Notes: generated from the letters alone by a model not told the origin. DNA of 64,000 bases from Lolium rigidum (GCF_022539505.1 NC_061510.1:399572249-399636248); one strand, 5' to 3'; positions 24,001 to 34,277 are shown, counted from the first letter of the stretch. Numbers and translations: made by a program.

Positions 24001-26923
24001 CATGGTGGTGTGCTCGGCTTGGCTCGGGAAGGCTTCAGTCGCCGGCGGTAATGGAGAATGGGGTGGCCAAGGTTTCGGCATGGGGCGAAATGGAGCAGAG
24101 GAAGAAGAAAGGGAGACTAGGGTTCGTCCAGGGGTCTTTATACTGCACGGGAGCACGCCTCGTCACACCATCGAGCAAGGAGGAGGCGCCGGCGCTGAGG
24201 AGAAGAGGAGCACGCCGTCGTGCTGTCCACCATGCGAGGAAGAGGATGAGGACGATCTCCTGGCGTGGATATTTCCTTGAAGGGGTATGTTGCGCCGGGC
24301 TGGGCTGCACTGCAGGCTGCTGCTGGGCTGCCGAGGTGGGCTACTGCGGCCAGGTAAGCCTTTTTCTCTCTTTCTTTTTCTCCTCTATTTTCTGTTTTGT
24401 ATTTGCTCATTTAAATTCATATTTGAATTCTGTTATTTTTGCAGGTTTCTTAATTATGTAAATTCCATTAGAATTTAGTGCAATGATTATTACCCCACTA
24501 TTCTATTTTAACAAGTATTTTATATTGGATTATATATTGCCTACTTTTGGATTTATTCAAAATATCAAATAGGCATGAATTTATATTCTCATTTTTTAAT
24601 TTCATGTTTTTCTTGTGAATCAATCTGTTTTGAATTGTTGGAGTTGAGTATTTCTACTCTAAGGATTTTAGGAGTTATCATTAGGGTTGGATCTATTAAT
24701 TGAGAATTTGGTCACTTGCATATGATTTTATGTGAGCCTATTTGCTAGGGTCTTATAATTATTATTATCATCCTATTTCAATGTTATCACTATTCTTATC
24801 TTTGAAAATATCTAAGGTAGATATTGTTTCCAGAATGGTTTGGTCTTGTTTACAAGGTTAAGTGGTTGATTACCACACATGGGTTTAAGTAAAGGGTTTA
24901 ACATCGAGTGCTTCTTATGTTCAATAATTGAAGCATAAGGTTTAATTAGAGTGCAACACTAGGGTTCTATTTATATTTACCTATTGACACATGAGTTGAA
25001 ACTCAACTGTTGCCTAGGTTTTTATTGTGATCAACTAAGTGATATACAAACTAGGGTTGAGGTATAGTTCTAAGTTGTAGATATGGGATGACACCATAGT
25101 GCATTGGCTAGGGTTTAATCTCCCCTAACCATGTTAATATGGTTACTTGCTTCATATCTTATGTGCTTCTCTAATCATTAAGGATTTGAGAATTGGTTTT
25201 ATCTTCTACCAAACACTTCTATTAATATCCTTAATTTATCATTAAAGTAACTACATTAGTTATAGTTCTTTTTATAGTTAACTTTGGTCATATGAATGTA
25301 TGGTTTCTCACCATATAAAGTATAGAGTTTAACTAAGGTTTGCTTAGATTCTTCAATTTATGAAATATAGATGTGGTAGGATTCTACTTATGATTACCAT
25401 GTGGTTCACAAGTTAAAGTTAGGATATAAGCCTAGGGTTGCTTACTAGTGATCTCCCTATGATTTCATGTGGGGAATAATATCTACTAATCATATAAGGG
25501 TTAGCATTTGGATTATTCTTCTATTTCCCAAAGCATGGTCATGGATTAGGCATGATCCACTTGTTCTTAATACCTCTACCTCAAGTTCTTAGGGTTTATG
25601 ATCATCACTCAATTTATAATGATCAAGGTTTGGATTCCTAAAGTATCTCTCACTAAATAGGTTTCTCACTTCCATGATCAAGCATTGTCTTGATCAACTA
25701 AGGTATAGTACTTCTAATTTACCTTCTTGAATGGGACTGCTATGGTTGCCTTATTAGTTTATATCCCAGGAGAATGCTTGAGATATTACTTAGGGTTCTT
25801 TCCAGGGAATGATGATATAATCATCTGGGTGTATGGATAGTTCTTTCCCTCAAATCCAAGTGTTGCCTCACTAACTTGAGTGTAACACCATAACTTGATC
25901 TCCCTCATAAATGAATAGTTATTCTAGGGTTTAGGATGTACTCTTAATATCTTCTTAGGTATCTAGGCTAAGACTCCACTTGGCTATCTTGGTTGAATTA
26001 ATCTCATTCTTACTTTATCAATTCATGGATATAATCTTGTTTCACTTGATATTAGGTTATCTCACCACTCCAAGGGAAATGGTTTACAACCTAATACTTT
26101 AGTTAAAAGGTTATCCTTTATTCTTAAATAGGTCAAGCTAGAATTAGTATGATTGGTCTCTCTCATTTGGGAAGGTCTTCAATACTAACCTAAGGTTAGG
26201 CTCCATAGAGAATGATGTGGTCACCAATATCTATAGTTAACATAAATGGGTCCTCTCTCTAGGAAATGTCTTGAATAATATCCTAGGGTTCCTCTTAAAG
26301 ATGATGATTTGAATACTTGGATGTATATCCAAGGTTTAGCTCAAGGTTTGTTGCTTCTCTAATAATTATTATAGAAATCTCACCTCTCTAGATTTGATGT
26401 ATAATAATATGGAATAGAGAAGAATATATATTTCTAGAGTTGATCTCCTTGTCATGTTTCCAAGAATGAAGTAAAATGAATACCATGAGGTTCATGGTAG
26501 GATCAAGGATTAGTTTAAGCCATGGAAAAGATAAGTGAAGAATAGTTTCTCCAATTATTGTTACTTGATTTCCAATTAAATGGTTGTTCATATGTTATGG
26601 CATGGAACATTATGTTGTGATCTTTAATAAGATCAAGTAGTTGGTCCTTGATTAATAAGTTCTTGTGTTGATTTTAATTCCATTTGATCTAAGCCCTTAG
26701 ATCAACTTATCTCTACCCGAAACAAGGTTTTAGCAAAGTCACATTAAGGTTTATAGCACTGGACTTGATGAGCTACTTCAATTCCACCAAGGTCAAGTGA
26801 AACTTCAGTTACTGTGACTGTTTTACTTTAAAGCGCGAAAATTTCCCTGATTTTCTATGCATGAATGCAATACACACATCTGTTTCCTCTATTTTTTATA
26901 ACCCCAATACCTGGGATACTACA
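21027..26923 (-). repeat. 5' LTR of X (right copy), truncated
   Basis: The shared part 21027-26554 matches 14263-19764 with about 1% or fewer substitutions in the stretches I compared by eye. It has one 28-bp extra segment at about 22032-22059 (gcatagtaactgtcatacac... type) absent from the left copy. The unique part 26555-26923 completes the LTR start. Its missing end was displaced by the Y2 insertion, whose target duplication is gttgc (21027-21031; the same bases are at 14263-14267). Confidence 0.85.
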
Positions 26924-26928
26924 CACAG

Positions 26929-27132
26929 GTCCGGTTCGTACCACGAACCGGGACCAAAGGCCATCCACCGCGAGCTCCCTGGCCGCACCACGTGGCGCCG
27001 CCTTTAGACCCGATGCAACTTTGAACCGGGACTAAAGGGGGGACCCTTTAGTCCCGCCTAATTGGTCCCGGTTTGGAAACCGGGACTGAAGGCCCAAATG
27101 GACCGGGCCTATAGCCCCGTTTTCCACTATTG
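26929..27132 (+). repeat. CACTA 3' terminal region with inverted 'accgggac' motifs
   Basis: Dense short inverted repeats: ggttcgtaccacgaacc (about 26932-26948), and several 'ccgggac/gtcccgg' motifs at 26948, 27018, 27050, 27066 and 27080. Together with the terminal GTTTTCCACTATTG this is the usual 3' end architecture of grass CACTA elements. It resumes directly after the X target duplication. Confidence 0.75.
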
Positions 27133-27247
27133 AAAATGATACTTATATGTAAAAGTAATGCTGCTTCCACTGTACTAATTATTATGACTTGGTGGCAATC
27201 CCACGAACATTGTGCTGGTAAAATCAAAATCACGAGTTTGAGATGGC

Positions 27248-28620
27248 CTAGTTCTCTATCGACGGATCTTGGACGTGCCCTGCAAATATAACTGCGCCGG
27301 TCACCTCCTCCACTATGAAGTATGCAAAGGGATGGTCAGCTACAAAATCCACCCCAGGAGGTGGCGACTCCGGCATATCACATCCATACTCAAAATCCGT
27401 AAAGGTGACTGCCGCTGCTTCGGTGCCTTCCTCGTTTACCTCGATGACCGCCTTGTGGATGATGTCGTTCAAGACTGTTGGCAAGCTAGAGTCATCAGGC
27501 TCTACCATGTCAGACAGATCGGCTTGATCACCGAACGGCAATTTAAGCCCTAGCTTCTCAAGAATAGTGACGACGCTGCTTTCGAAGGACATCTTAAACT
27601 TGGGCACCCGGAATTCGTCAACTTCGACCTTCTCCTTGGGCAGGTGTTCGTGTAGGAAGCCAGGCTGTGATGCTATCATGTCAACTAGGTCCGGCAAGCC
27701 ATCATGGTCATCTGGAAGGAAGATACACATAGAGAACTTCGTGCGCTTGTTACGACCAGAGGACATCCTCTTACGCTTCTTACGATTAGAGGATACATAG
27801 CCTGTCAACATGTCAGCATAACAGAATGATGTCGTATATATAATCGGAGCACCCATAGTGTGGGATAACAGGCAAGATTGAAAGGATCAACACACTAGCC
27901 AAACGGATTACCTTGCGGAACTGCCATCTCATACCGGAGTTTGAGCACCTTGAACCCATCATGCACGGCGATGAACTGGGACGACAGGCTCTTCATGAAC
28001 GGCGTGTCGATGGTGCTGCCGTCCAGCCGGTAGAAAAGCTTGTCCTTGGTGCGCTTCTCGTTGAAGGGATTAACCCACTTGCCCTTGAAGTATACGGCGT
28101 TGCCGAGCACGACGCGGGTGAGCGGCGTGATCAATCCCGGACCAAAGACGGAACCGATCAGATATTGCGTGGCCTCTGCGACCCATGCGTTGATCTGGCC
28201 CCGTGCCGCCTCCGGATTGCTGATGAAGTCGACGCTGCTGGCCTCGGCGCTGAACTTGTCCACGACGGTGCGGCGGTAGGCGGCCTTCAGCGGGCACGTG
28301 AGCTCGCTCCACACGCCGCACGCGAACGCGATGCGTGGACCGCCGGCGCCGGACTCGTCCTTGAGCGCGGTCTCGACGACGCCGGCGACGGACTCCTCGA
28401 GCTCGCCGCGTGACCGCGCGCCCACCACGCGGAGGATCTCGTCCAGGGTGGCGCCCCGGGCGCCGGCTGCCAGGAGCGCCAGCGCGGCGTAGATGGACAG
28501 CGGGGAGAACACCAGGTTGCTGTCCGCGTTCTCCTCGGCCAGGCACCTCGCGAGGCCGGCAGAGAGCGCCGCCAGGCCGCCAGTGTCGGCCTGCGCCGTC
28601 GGCTTCCTCGGCACTTCCAT
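27248..28620 (-). CDS. Serpin (plant serine/cysteine protease inhibitor), two exons, 420 aa
   Basis: Exon 1 is 28620-27912 and exon 2 is 27801-27248; the 109-bp intron (27911-27802) has GT/AG ends and keeps the frame. Family features: NLVFSPLSIYAALALLAAGA (about residue 34), VVLGNAVYFKGKW (about 190), FSMCIFLPDDHDGLPDL, hinge EEGTEAAAVT, and DFVADHPFAYFIVEEVTGAV near the C-terminus. Serpins trap target proteases by inserting the cleaved reactive loop; plant ones usually act in the cytosol, and no signal peptide is seen. Two oddities: a Lys/Arg-rich extension of about 20 residues right after the intron, and a reactive loop without the common Leu-Arg. Length is slightly above the usual ~395. 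The gene looks intact. The CACTA 3' end lies only 115 bases beyond the stop. Confidence 0.88.
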
Positions 28621-29004
28621 CGCTGACGGTCGAGAAACAATGATGGGTTCTTTTAGGTTGATGTATAGTGCACGCTAAAAGGATCGGATTTACTTATGGA
28701 TTGCTAGAGACCTTACGAGGTACGAGTAGTTTCTAAGTTGGTAACCGCCTCCGCCCGGCCGGCCGATCTAGAATCCGTTGTTGGATGCGAGAACAAAAGA
28801 AGTGCAAACTTGGTCGGTACTCTAGGCTGAGCACTTGTTGCTAGTATCGAGGAAAACAAGTCCCGTCTCCGAGTCCGACCACGCATCATATTCACTCGTA
28901 TAAAAGCCTCACACACGGGCCCTGCTACAGCTGCGCGCGGCATCACATTTAGATAGATTTAGGTCTGTTGCAGATCGATCGGGAACCCGTGCACAACGTC
29001 CACC
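28621..29004. promoter_or_regulatory. Shared divergent promoter region of serpin and the 29005 gene
   Basis: 384 bases separate the two start codons. On the plus strand a good TATA box (gtataaaag, 28899-28907) lies about 100 bases before the ATG at 29005. On the minus strand a weak TATA-like CTATACATC lies roughly 45 bases before the serpin ATG. No duplicated element is seen here. Confidence 0.5.
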
Positions 29005-29574
29005 ATGGACAAGAATAAGGCGGTCGGCTACAACGAGGGGTTCACCGACAAGCAGCGGGTGGAGTTCTGGATACGGGAAATAGAGGCCGGCCGGGAGCAG
29101 CTGTTCATCGATACCATCTTGCGGAGCGGCACGGAGGATCGACCCAAGCCCTGCTTCTGCCCCAATCCGCCGTCAGCTAACAAGCCGGGCCCGCCGCCGC
29201 CGCCGCCGCCGCCGGAAAACGGGTTCAGCCTCGTCACGGTGCTAGCGCTGTACGCGCCGGTACCGCAGGCGTCTCGTGATCAGCTGAATAACATGACGCC
29301 GTCGACCGCCGCCCAAGGAAAGAAGCCCCGGTGCACTCCGACCGCCCCTCGCCGCGTCCGGAAGGAAGGTTCGCAAGACCACACGCACGCGCGCTCCTTG
29401 GTACAGAAGCCGCGGCGGCCGTCGTCGACGTCCGAGCTAGACCAGGCGCCGCAGAACTCCTTCAAAACGGTGACGGTGCTGTGCGCGCCGCCGCATCTGG
29501 CTCGCGAGGTGAAGAGGCCGTCCACGTCCACCGAGTGCGCCCCGCAAGGCGAGAAGAAGCAGCGTGCTGTGTAG
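29005..29574 (+). CDS. Single-exon gene, 189 aa, function unknown
   Basis: Start chosen for its strong context (ccaccATGGAC) and a TATA box about 100 bases upstream. The protein begins MDKNKAVGYNEGFTDKQRVE. It has a short helical N-terminus with 'VEFWIREIEAGREQLFIDTI' (residues about 19-38), a Cys-x-Cys-Pro (CFCPNPP), a run of nine prolines (about 67-76), two similar hydrophobic motifs 'FSLVTVLALYAPV' and 'FKTVTVLCAPPH' about 75 residues apart, and a basic Ser/Thr/Pro/Arg-rich remainder ending KKQRAV. It is GC-rich like the neighbouring serpin and unlike the surrounding repeats. No signal peptide or membrane segment. I do not recognise the family. It is probably disordered; a grass-specific gene or a long open frame in a non-coding transcript are the alternatives. 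Confidence 0.5.
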   Translation: MDKNKAVGYNEGFTDKQRVEFWIREIEAGREQLFIDTILRSGTEDRPKPCFCPNPPSANKPGPPPPPPPPENGFSLVTVLALYAPVPQASRDQLNNMTPSTAAQGKKPRCTPTAPRRVRKEGSQDHTHARSLVQKPRRPSSTSELDQAPQNSFKTVTVLCAPPHLAREVKRPSTSTECAPQGEKKQRAV

Positions 29575-30911
29575 TCCGTCTCCTTGTCCCGCTCGTTCGA
29601 TTTCTTCGATCGGTTATGTAATGTGCTTTTCAATCGATCAATCATGCAGAGCTTTTGGATACCTGGTTTGTAGGGAATTTGTTTTCCAGGAACCTACTAC
29701 TCGGATAACTGACTAACCAACTAAATCCTGTTATTTGCATGTAGCGACAAAAAAAAACTTCTCAATTGCACATGTGCCGCAACTAAGATATTTTAGTAAA
29801 AATTGCATGGGTTTGCAGCAGGTTTTTGTTTTCCTAATTACCGCATAGGTTGAAACTAATATTTTGCCCAGTGGAGTCATAACTGATTTTTTTTAGAACA
29901 TGGCTAATTCCCGGTTGAGCTGAGAATTAGCTTAATTCCTGGTCAACCTGGTTTCATGTGTAATTTACATGCAACTAAGGTAAAGGATATGCAATTGCAC
30001 ATGTATGTACAATTACACATCCATATGTAATTCTTCTATGCACGAATCACGATGCAAATCTAACGGCTATCGAGTTGATCTGAAATTAATTTAATTCCCA
30101 ATCAATCTGGAATTAGCAAAAGAGTTATTTTTATGGGAGATAAAAAATTTGAAGCATGTGTCTCCCACTTTCTAGTGTCTCCGATTGCTTTTCCTAAGTG
30201 GAAAGTGTCGGCGTTGCTATGGAAGCAAAATGACCGAAAATAACCTTGTCCAGCCTATCAGCACCTTACATAGGAAAAGCCCATGAGCTAGAAGGCCCAG
30301 CATACCAAAAAGAAACATGCCGTATATTTTTTTTTGATAAAGGGAATATATTACTCCTAGTTTCTGCAACAACGAAAAAGGTCCCGCTACGGTATTCCAG
30401 CCCTAGCAGCAATAGTACATCCACCATCAAGACAACACGTGAACTCTAGGCTCTCCAAAAACAACGCCTCCAAGAAGAGAATAGTGCACAAGCGTCGTCG
30501 TCGTCTGATCGAAAGATCTTAAGTATTTACCCTGAAGATGGTCTTCACTCTTAAAACGATGTCTTCAACAAGACCATTACCAGGCACAACCTTAAAGTCA
30601 GACCTTAGATTTTCATCCTGAGAGGTAAGACTTCGAACTTCACCTGTGCTGCCGCCCACATATGCATACTCATGCTGCGAATTCCAGAATACCAAGCAAG
30701 TCCTCAACAACGGAGAGACTCAAACCTTTAATCGTTAATCCTCGAATCCGGCCTTCATGATATTCTTCGCTTCTGATTTTACCATGGACAAAAAGTAATA
30801 CTAAAAAAGAAACAACATGTATCACTAGTTCAGCCGATCGATCGTGAGTTAAGTGCCATGTCAGGCTAGTCACCTGAGCTCCCGGTGTGCCCAATGAAAA
30901 GACTAGCGATG
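29575..30911. other. Intergenic, old repeat debris
   Basis: No supported gene. A poly-T run followed by 'gataaagggaatatatta' (30327-30354) resembles the reversed 3' tail of a LINE. Positions 29930-30009 occur again, identical, at 46846-46925. The stretch 30010-30911 has no counterpart in the second copy of the block, where a Copia element replaces it. Confidence 0.5.
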
Positions 30912-31215
30912 GTACATCTAATTTACCCAAATCCTTTGGATTGCACCACACCACCAGGCGTCCACGCTGGATATATACCTGAGACCGAGGCATATAGTTT
31001 AATCAAGGAATAATGATGCCGAGATATGGAAAGTACATCCATATATAGCATACCTTATTATCAACAAAATCAATTACTGTTTGATAGTATATCGAAGACC
31101 TCCACAGAAAAAAACAATTAAGTGCCATGAGTTATGGAAGAATGAAGGAAATTAATTAATTTTGAGCTGTACTCGTAGGTTAAGTTAATGAATTTCCTTG
31201 GTTAAAAAGATAGGG

Positions 31216-32060
31216 GATTTTTTTTACATAAACATACCTCTTTATTCAATCAAAATAGAAGTTACATCATTGACTAGAAAAGGTACAATAGAAACTGGGG
31301 GCTCATCTAACCAGACTTGTTGATCAGATCCACGAGCTAGCCTAGCTAATTCATGAGCTACCGAGTTTGCTTCATGAAAATTATGTTCAAACTTAACCTT
31401 TCAAAATTTGAAAACCCGGTCCTCCCTCATTGCTTGGACCAACATTGAGACTATCAACATCATACAACTCTGTTGCATCAAACTGTTTGAGCCAAAATTA
31501 AATCTTGTTTTAAGGCCAACAATTAACACGCCGTAGACAAATTTTAACTTGTTATTACTCGCGGCAACGAAGTTTCCGCAACTATCACTGATTACTGGGC
31601 CTATAGTGCCTGGGAGAACATCTGTCTGCAGGCCTTTGTCTAACTATTTCTTCGCAACTTCGGTTTAGGAGAATGAGCACTAAGAAAGTTAGAATATAGT
31701 GCTCCAATAGTCATGGCCGTACCTGCTAGGTCCTTCACCTTTTCACCATGAGTAGCTTGCCGTCGCTCCCACCAGAGGTACCATCTTCCGATTGCGATTA
31801 GTTCAGGTATAGTTGACTGTCCCAATGTCATAGAAAAGTTATGTTCAGAACATAAAAGATATTCTAAAACAGCTTGTCTCGTGCGATCATTGATACAATT
31901 AAGCTTGATCGATTAATTCCTCCAACCCAAGCTTTCTCCAAATAGGCTGGCGCGTAAGCAATGGAATAGCATATGCTTTGTATCTTCCACTCCAATCTCA
32001 CAAATAGGACATTATGCGCTAACTTTGATATGTTTGTTTGCTTGGCATGGTTTAGAATTC
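31216..32060 (-). pseudogene. LINE 3' remnant (zinc-finger RT tail and RNase H), copy 1
   Basis: Minus-strand reading gives CPICEIGVEDTKHMLFHC (about 32015-31960), then 'ELIAIGRWYLWWERRQATHG' (about 31810-31750) and an RNase-H-like end with 'FEHNFHEANSEAHELARLAR' (about 31390-31330). It closes with a poly-A tail seen as T8 at 31218-31225. This is the 3' part of a plant L1-type LINE with stops and frameshifts. The insertion pre-dates the segmental duplication because both copies carry it at the same place. Confidence 0.75.
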
Positions 32061-32138
32061 CAGATTTACCAAACCTTGTCTGTGTGATTTTCACGCGTGG
32101 TGAGATGGCAACTTTTATTTTTTCCCACGGATTTTTCT

Positions 32139-32148
32139 GCCACGTGGC
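32139..32148. promoter_or_regulatory. G-box palindrome upstream of vWA pseudogene
   Basis: GCCACGTGGC, a 10-base perfect palindrome of the ABRE/G-box class (bZIP/bHLH sites), about 170 bases before the ATG at 32320, followed by an inverted CCAAT motif (tcattgg). Conserved at 54248-54257 before the intact gene. Confidence 0.45.
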
Positions 32149-32319
32149 TAATTCTCATTGGTTCGCTCGCGTAATCACCTCCAAAAGATATGCCCCGTGT
32201 GTACAATAAATTCCTCCCCAGTAAAGGACGCGTCTTGCTATCGTATTTAACCTGATGCCAAGCTAGGAATCGAGGCGCTCATCTCTCTCAATCTCAAGAA
32301 AATCGTTGGTGATCTCAAG

Positions 32320-33400
32320 ATGCGGCATGATCATGTGCACCTCTGTGTACTACTAGCACTCTTTCTGGTTTCTTGGACCCAAGGAGGGGATGGAGCAACA
32401 CACGTAAGTTGTACATGATTCTTTTTTGAAATTATTTCTTCGATCTACAGACTTGCGATTACAAGTTTGATCATTGTAATCCAACAAGTAATATTATTTA
32501 GTCAAGCTTCCAGATCTTCATGTTCAATTTAGGTTACTGCGACCTTGCTAACTTGTTCGTATCAATTTCCGCAGCACCCTGCAGTGATGGGGGGCAGTGA
32601 TCAGGTAATATTGGGGGAATTCTCTGCTAACGTTTGATTTTTCCTACTGTACTAATAGGATACAATGATCACTGCCCCCCATCACTGCAGGGTGCTGCGC
32701 CTGTTGGAGCTGGCGGCCGGTTGGCCGTCACCTGCTCGTCGTCATCGAAGACGACGACCGGATCCACCGTCTGGCTGTGCCGTTGCCAATACTGCAGGAT
32801 TCAGGCAGCGACACCGTTCTGGTGAACGTGGTGTGCAGCTACAGAGACGCCGCGACCGGCGGGGACGTCAGCGTGACGGCGGAGAATGCGGTGGTGGCGA
32901 GGCCAGAGGACGCATGTGAAGCGGAGCGGTCGGCGGAGGTGGAGCGGGAGCGCGTGCGGGTGCAGGCGGCGGAGGACATGGCGGCCGCGCGGGCGGCGGC
33001 GGAGCAGGGCGCGCACGAGGAGGCGGTGAAGATATTGGAGAAGCGGGAGCGGCTGGTGGCGCAGTCGTCGGTGGATGGCGACGCGGTGATCGTCGGGCTG
33101 GCCGGCGAGCTGCGGGAGATGCGGGAGCGCGTGTCTAGCCGAGAGAGGTACGAAGGGTCAGGGCGGGCGTATGTGCTCGCCGGCATGAGCGCGCACGCGC
33201 AGCAGCGTGCCAACTCAAGGCAGCAGCAGGAGTCATTTGAGTCGTTCGGCGAGGCGGCGGCAGACGAGGCGACGACGTTGTCGTACGCTACGCCGGCCAT
33301 GCGCGCCATGCTTCGGCGCTCGAGGGGAGCGTCTGTGGAGCAGAAGGTGCGCGAGTCTGGAGATGAAGTCTCACAGAGTTATTATGGAGTGCCACTACTA
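32320..33400 (+). pseudogene. vWA-domain gene, rearranged copy 1
   Basis: Exon 1 (32320-32403, signal-peptide-like MRHDHVHLCVLLALFLVSW) and the 30-base exon 2 (32575-32604) match the intact gene at 54429. After the next intron the locus is scrambled. Positions 32666-32698 are an exact inverted copy of exon 2 with its flanks, and 32694-32800 are an inverted copy of the start of exon 3 (54814-54920; 2 differences). Then the sequence jumps to the C-terminal part of exon 3 (from about 32810, equal to 55830 onward). About 900 bases holding the vWA core with its metal site are missing. The remaining frame encodes only the C-terminal domain (EEAVKILEKRERLVAQ region to SQSYYGVPL). Short shared bases (gctgc, ggatt) are at the joints. 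No functional vWA protein can be made. Confidence 0.88.
32571..32698. repeat. Perfect 33-bp inverted repeat inside vWA pseudogene
   Basis: Arms 32571-32603 and 32666-32698 are exact reverse complements with a 62-base loop. The arms are exon 2 of the vWA gene and its inverted copy. A transcript through here would form a strong hairpin. Confidence 0.92.
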
Positions 33401-33425
33401 GTACAGTTAATCATTTCAAAACGGA

Positions 33426-34277
33426 GATTGCTACCACTAGTAGTAATCGATTGGGTAGGTAGGCGCGCAACACCGTGCCGCTTCGCTAGCTCCGCTCCGT
33501 CTGGAAAAACCCGTCCCGTCCCGTCCCGTCCCGGCCGCACCGCTTCCGCTCCGATGACACAGCAGTGGCGGACGTCTGTCTCTCCACGGAACCAGTTCCT
33601 CCCTCATAAACTGCTTCTTTTCTCCTTGCCGCGCCAGGACAAAACATGCATCCATCCTTTCATTTCATTGCTAGCTAAATAAAGTCTTTTCTATCAACTG
33701 GCCATCAATTAAGCGCTGCCCGATCAGTGTGGGGCGTCCGTAATTAATTATGCGCTGACCAAATACGTTCTGGCTCTCATCGATCCATCCGTGCGTGCGT
33801 GCGTCACGTGCTACGCGTTATGCATGCATGCTGCACAACTACTCCAATGCAAAATCGGTGGGATTAATTTCCTTTTTCTTCTCCATTCATTCATTTCAAA
33901 AAAAAAACGTACGCAGTCCAGCTCATTAATTTATTTATTTATTATATAATCGGTACTGTACGTCCGTAATTAGCAGCTACTACCTGCTACCAAACTTTAT
34001 TCAGTGTACGTAATTGGATCCGGACACAGCTCCATTTTTGCTCAAAGATTAGTCGCTGTTGGCGCGCCGTACGTCGTGATTCCATCCATCACGAACTATC
34101 TATCTACTAGTACCTACTACTCACGTGTGCTCAATCATATATATTACAAGTTTTATTTCCCTCCGTCTGCGCTTAATTATTACTAACATATTTATATCAC
34201 AAACCCGCCCCTAGAAGCACTCCTTACTGGATTAGCAACAAATCCGTGGATATGACTCTTTTCTAAATTCAATACCC
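33426..34277. other. Intergenic, no gene seen
   Basis: Holds a short (CCCGT)n tract at 33509-33533 and AT-rich DNA around 33900-33950. Open frames here do not resemble known proteins. Confidence 0.5.

Larger units (their letters stand above)
13509..26923 (-). mobile_element. Large-LTR retrotransposon X, reduced to two broken LTRs
   Basis: The outer ends are canonical: minus strand TGTAGTATCCC at 26923 and ...GGTCACCACA at 13509, flanked by the 5-bp duplication cacag on both sides (13504-13508, 26924-26928). Inside, a ~5.5-kb segment occurs twice (14263-19764 and 21027-26554), separated by a fragment of a Y-family gypsy element. The simplest reading is a 3' LTR (left, missing its last-transcribed 371 bp) and a 5' LTR (right, missing 754 bp), with the whole X interior deleted. 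No X protein remains. The LTR promoter (TATA at 17342-17350 and 24134-24142, minus strand) supports minus orientation. Confidence 0.85.
7342..27132 (+). mobile_element. CACTA (En/Spm, Caspar-like) DNA transposon, interrupted by Y1 and X
   Basis: Plus-strand coding order is TNP2 transposase, second Ptta/En-Spm protein, Ulp1-like protease, then subterminal palindromes and the 3' end. Own sequence is 7342-13508 and 26924-27132; 13509-26923 is the inserted element X, flanked by the 5-bp duplication cacag (13504-13508 and 26924-26928). The 3' terminus reads ...GTTTTCCACTATTG; on the opposite strand this is CAATAGTGGAAAAC, close to the canonical CACTA end with one change in the first five bases. 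The 5' end lies left of the window beyond Y1/Z/W1. The host flank at 27133 (aaaatgatacttatatg) is also present without the CACTA at 46512-46528. Confidence 0.85.
30912..33425. repeat. Segmental duplication, copy 1 (LINE tail plus vWA locus)
   Basis: Matches 51477-52619 and then 54166-56445 in the same orientation. In the LINE part I counted about 12 substitutions in 800 bases. The match starts at the bases ggtac (30907-30911), which form the target duplication of the Copia element in copy 2, and ends shortly after the vWA stop. Further collinear islands lie upstream (27133-27166, 28184-28322, 29930-30009). Confidence 0.85.

Noticed and set aside
14263..26554. Simple tandem duplication of a 5.5-kb host segment
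   Set aside because: Canonical LTR ends, the cacag target duplication and the Y2 insertion inside one copy fit a broken LTR pair better.
28070..28643. Long ORFs opposite to or overlapping serpin exon 1
   Set aside because: Shadow frames of a GC-rich real exon.
32777..33682. 301-aa ORF as an intact gene
   Set aside because: It holds only the C-terminal third of the vWA protein and runs past the normal stop into unrelated DNA; upstream is inverted exon sequence.
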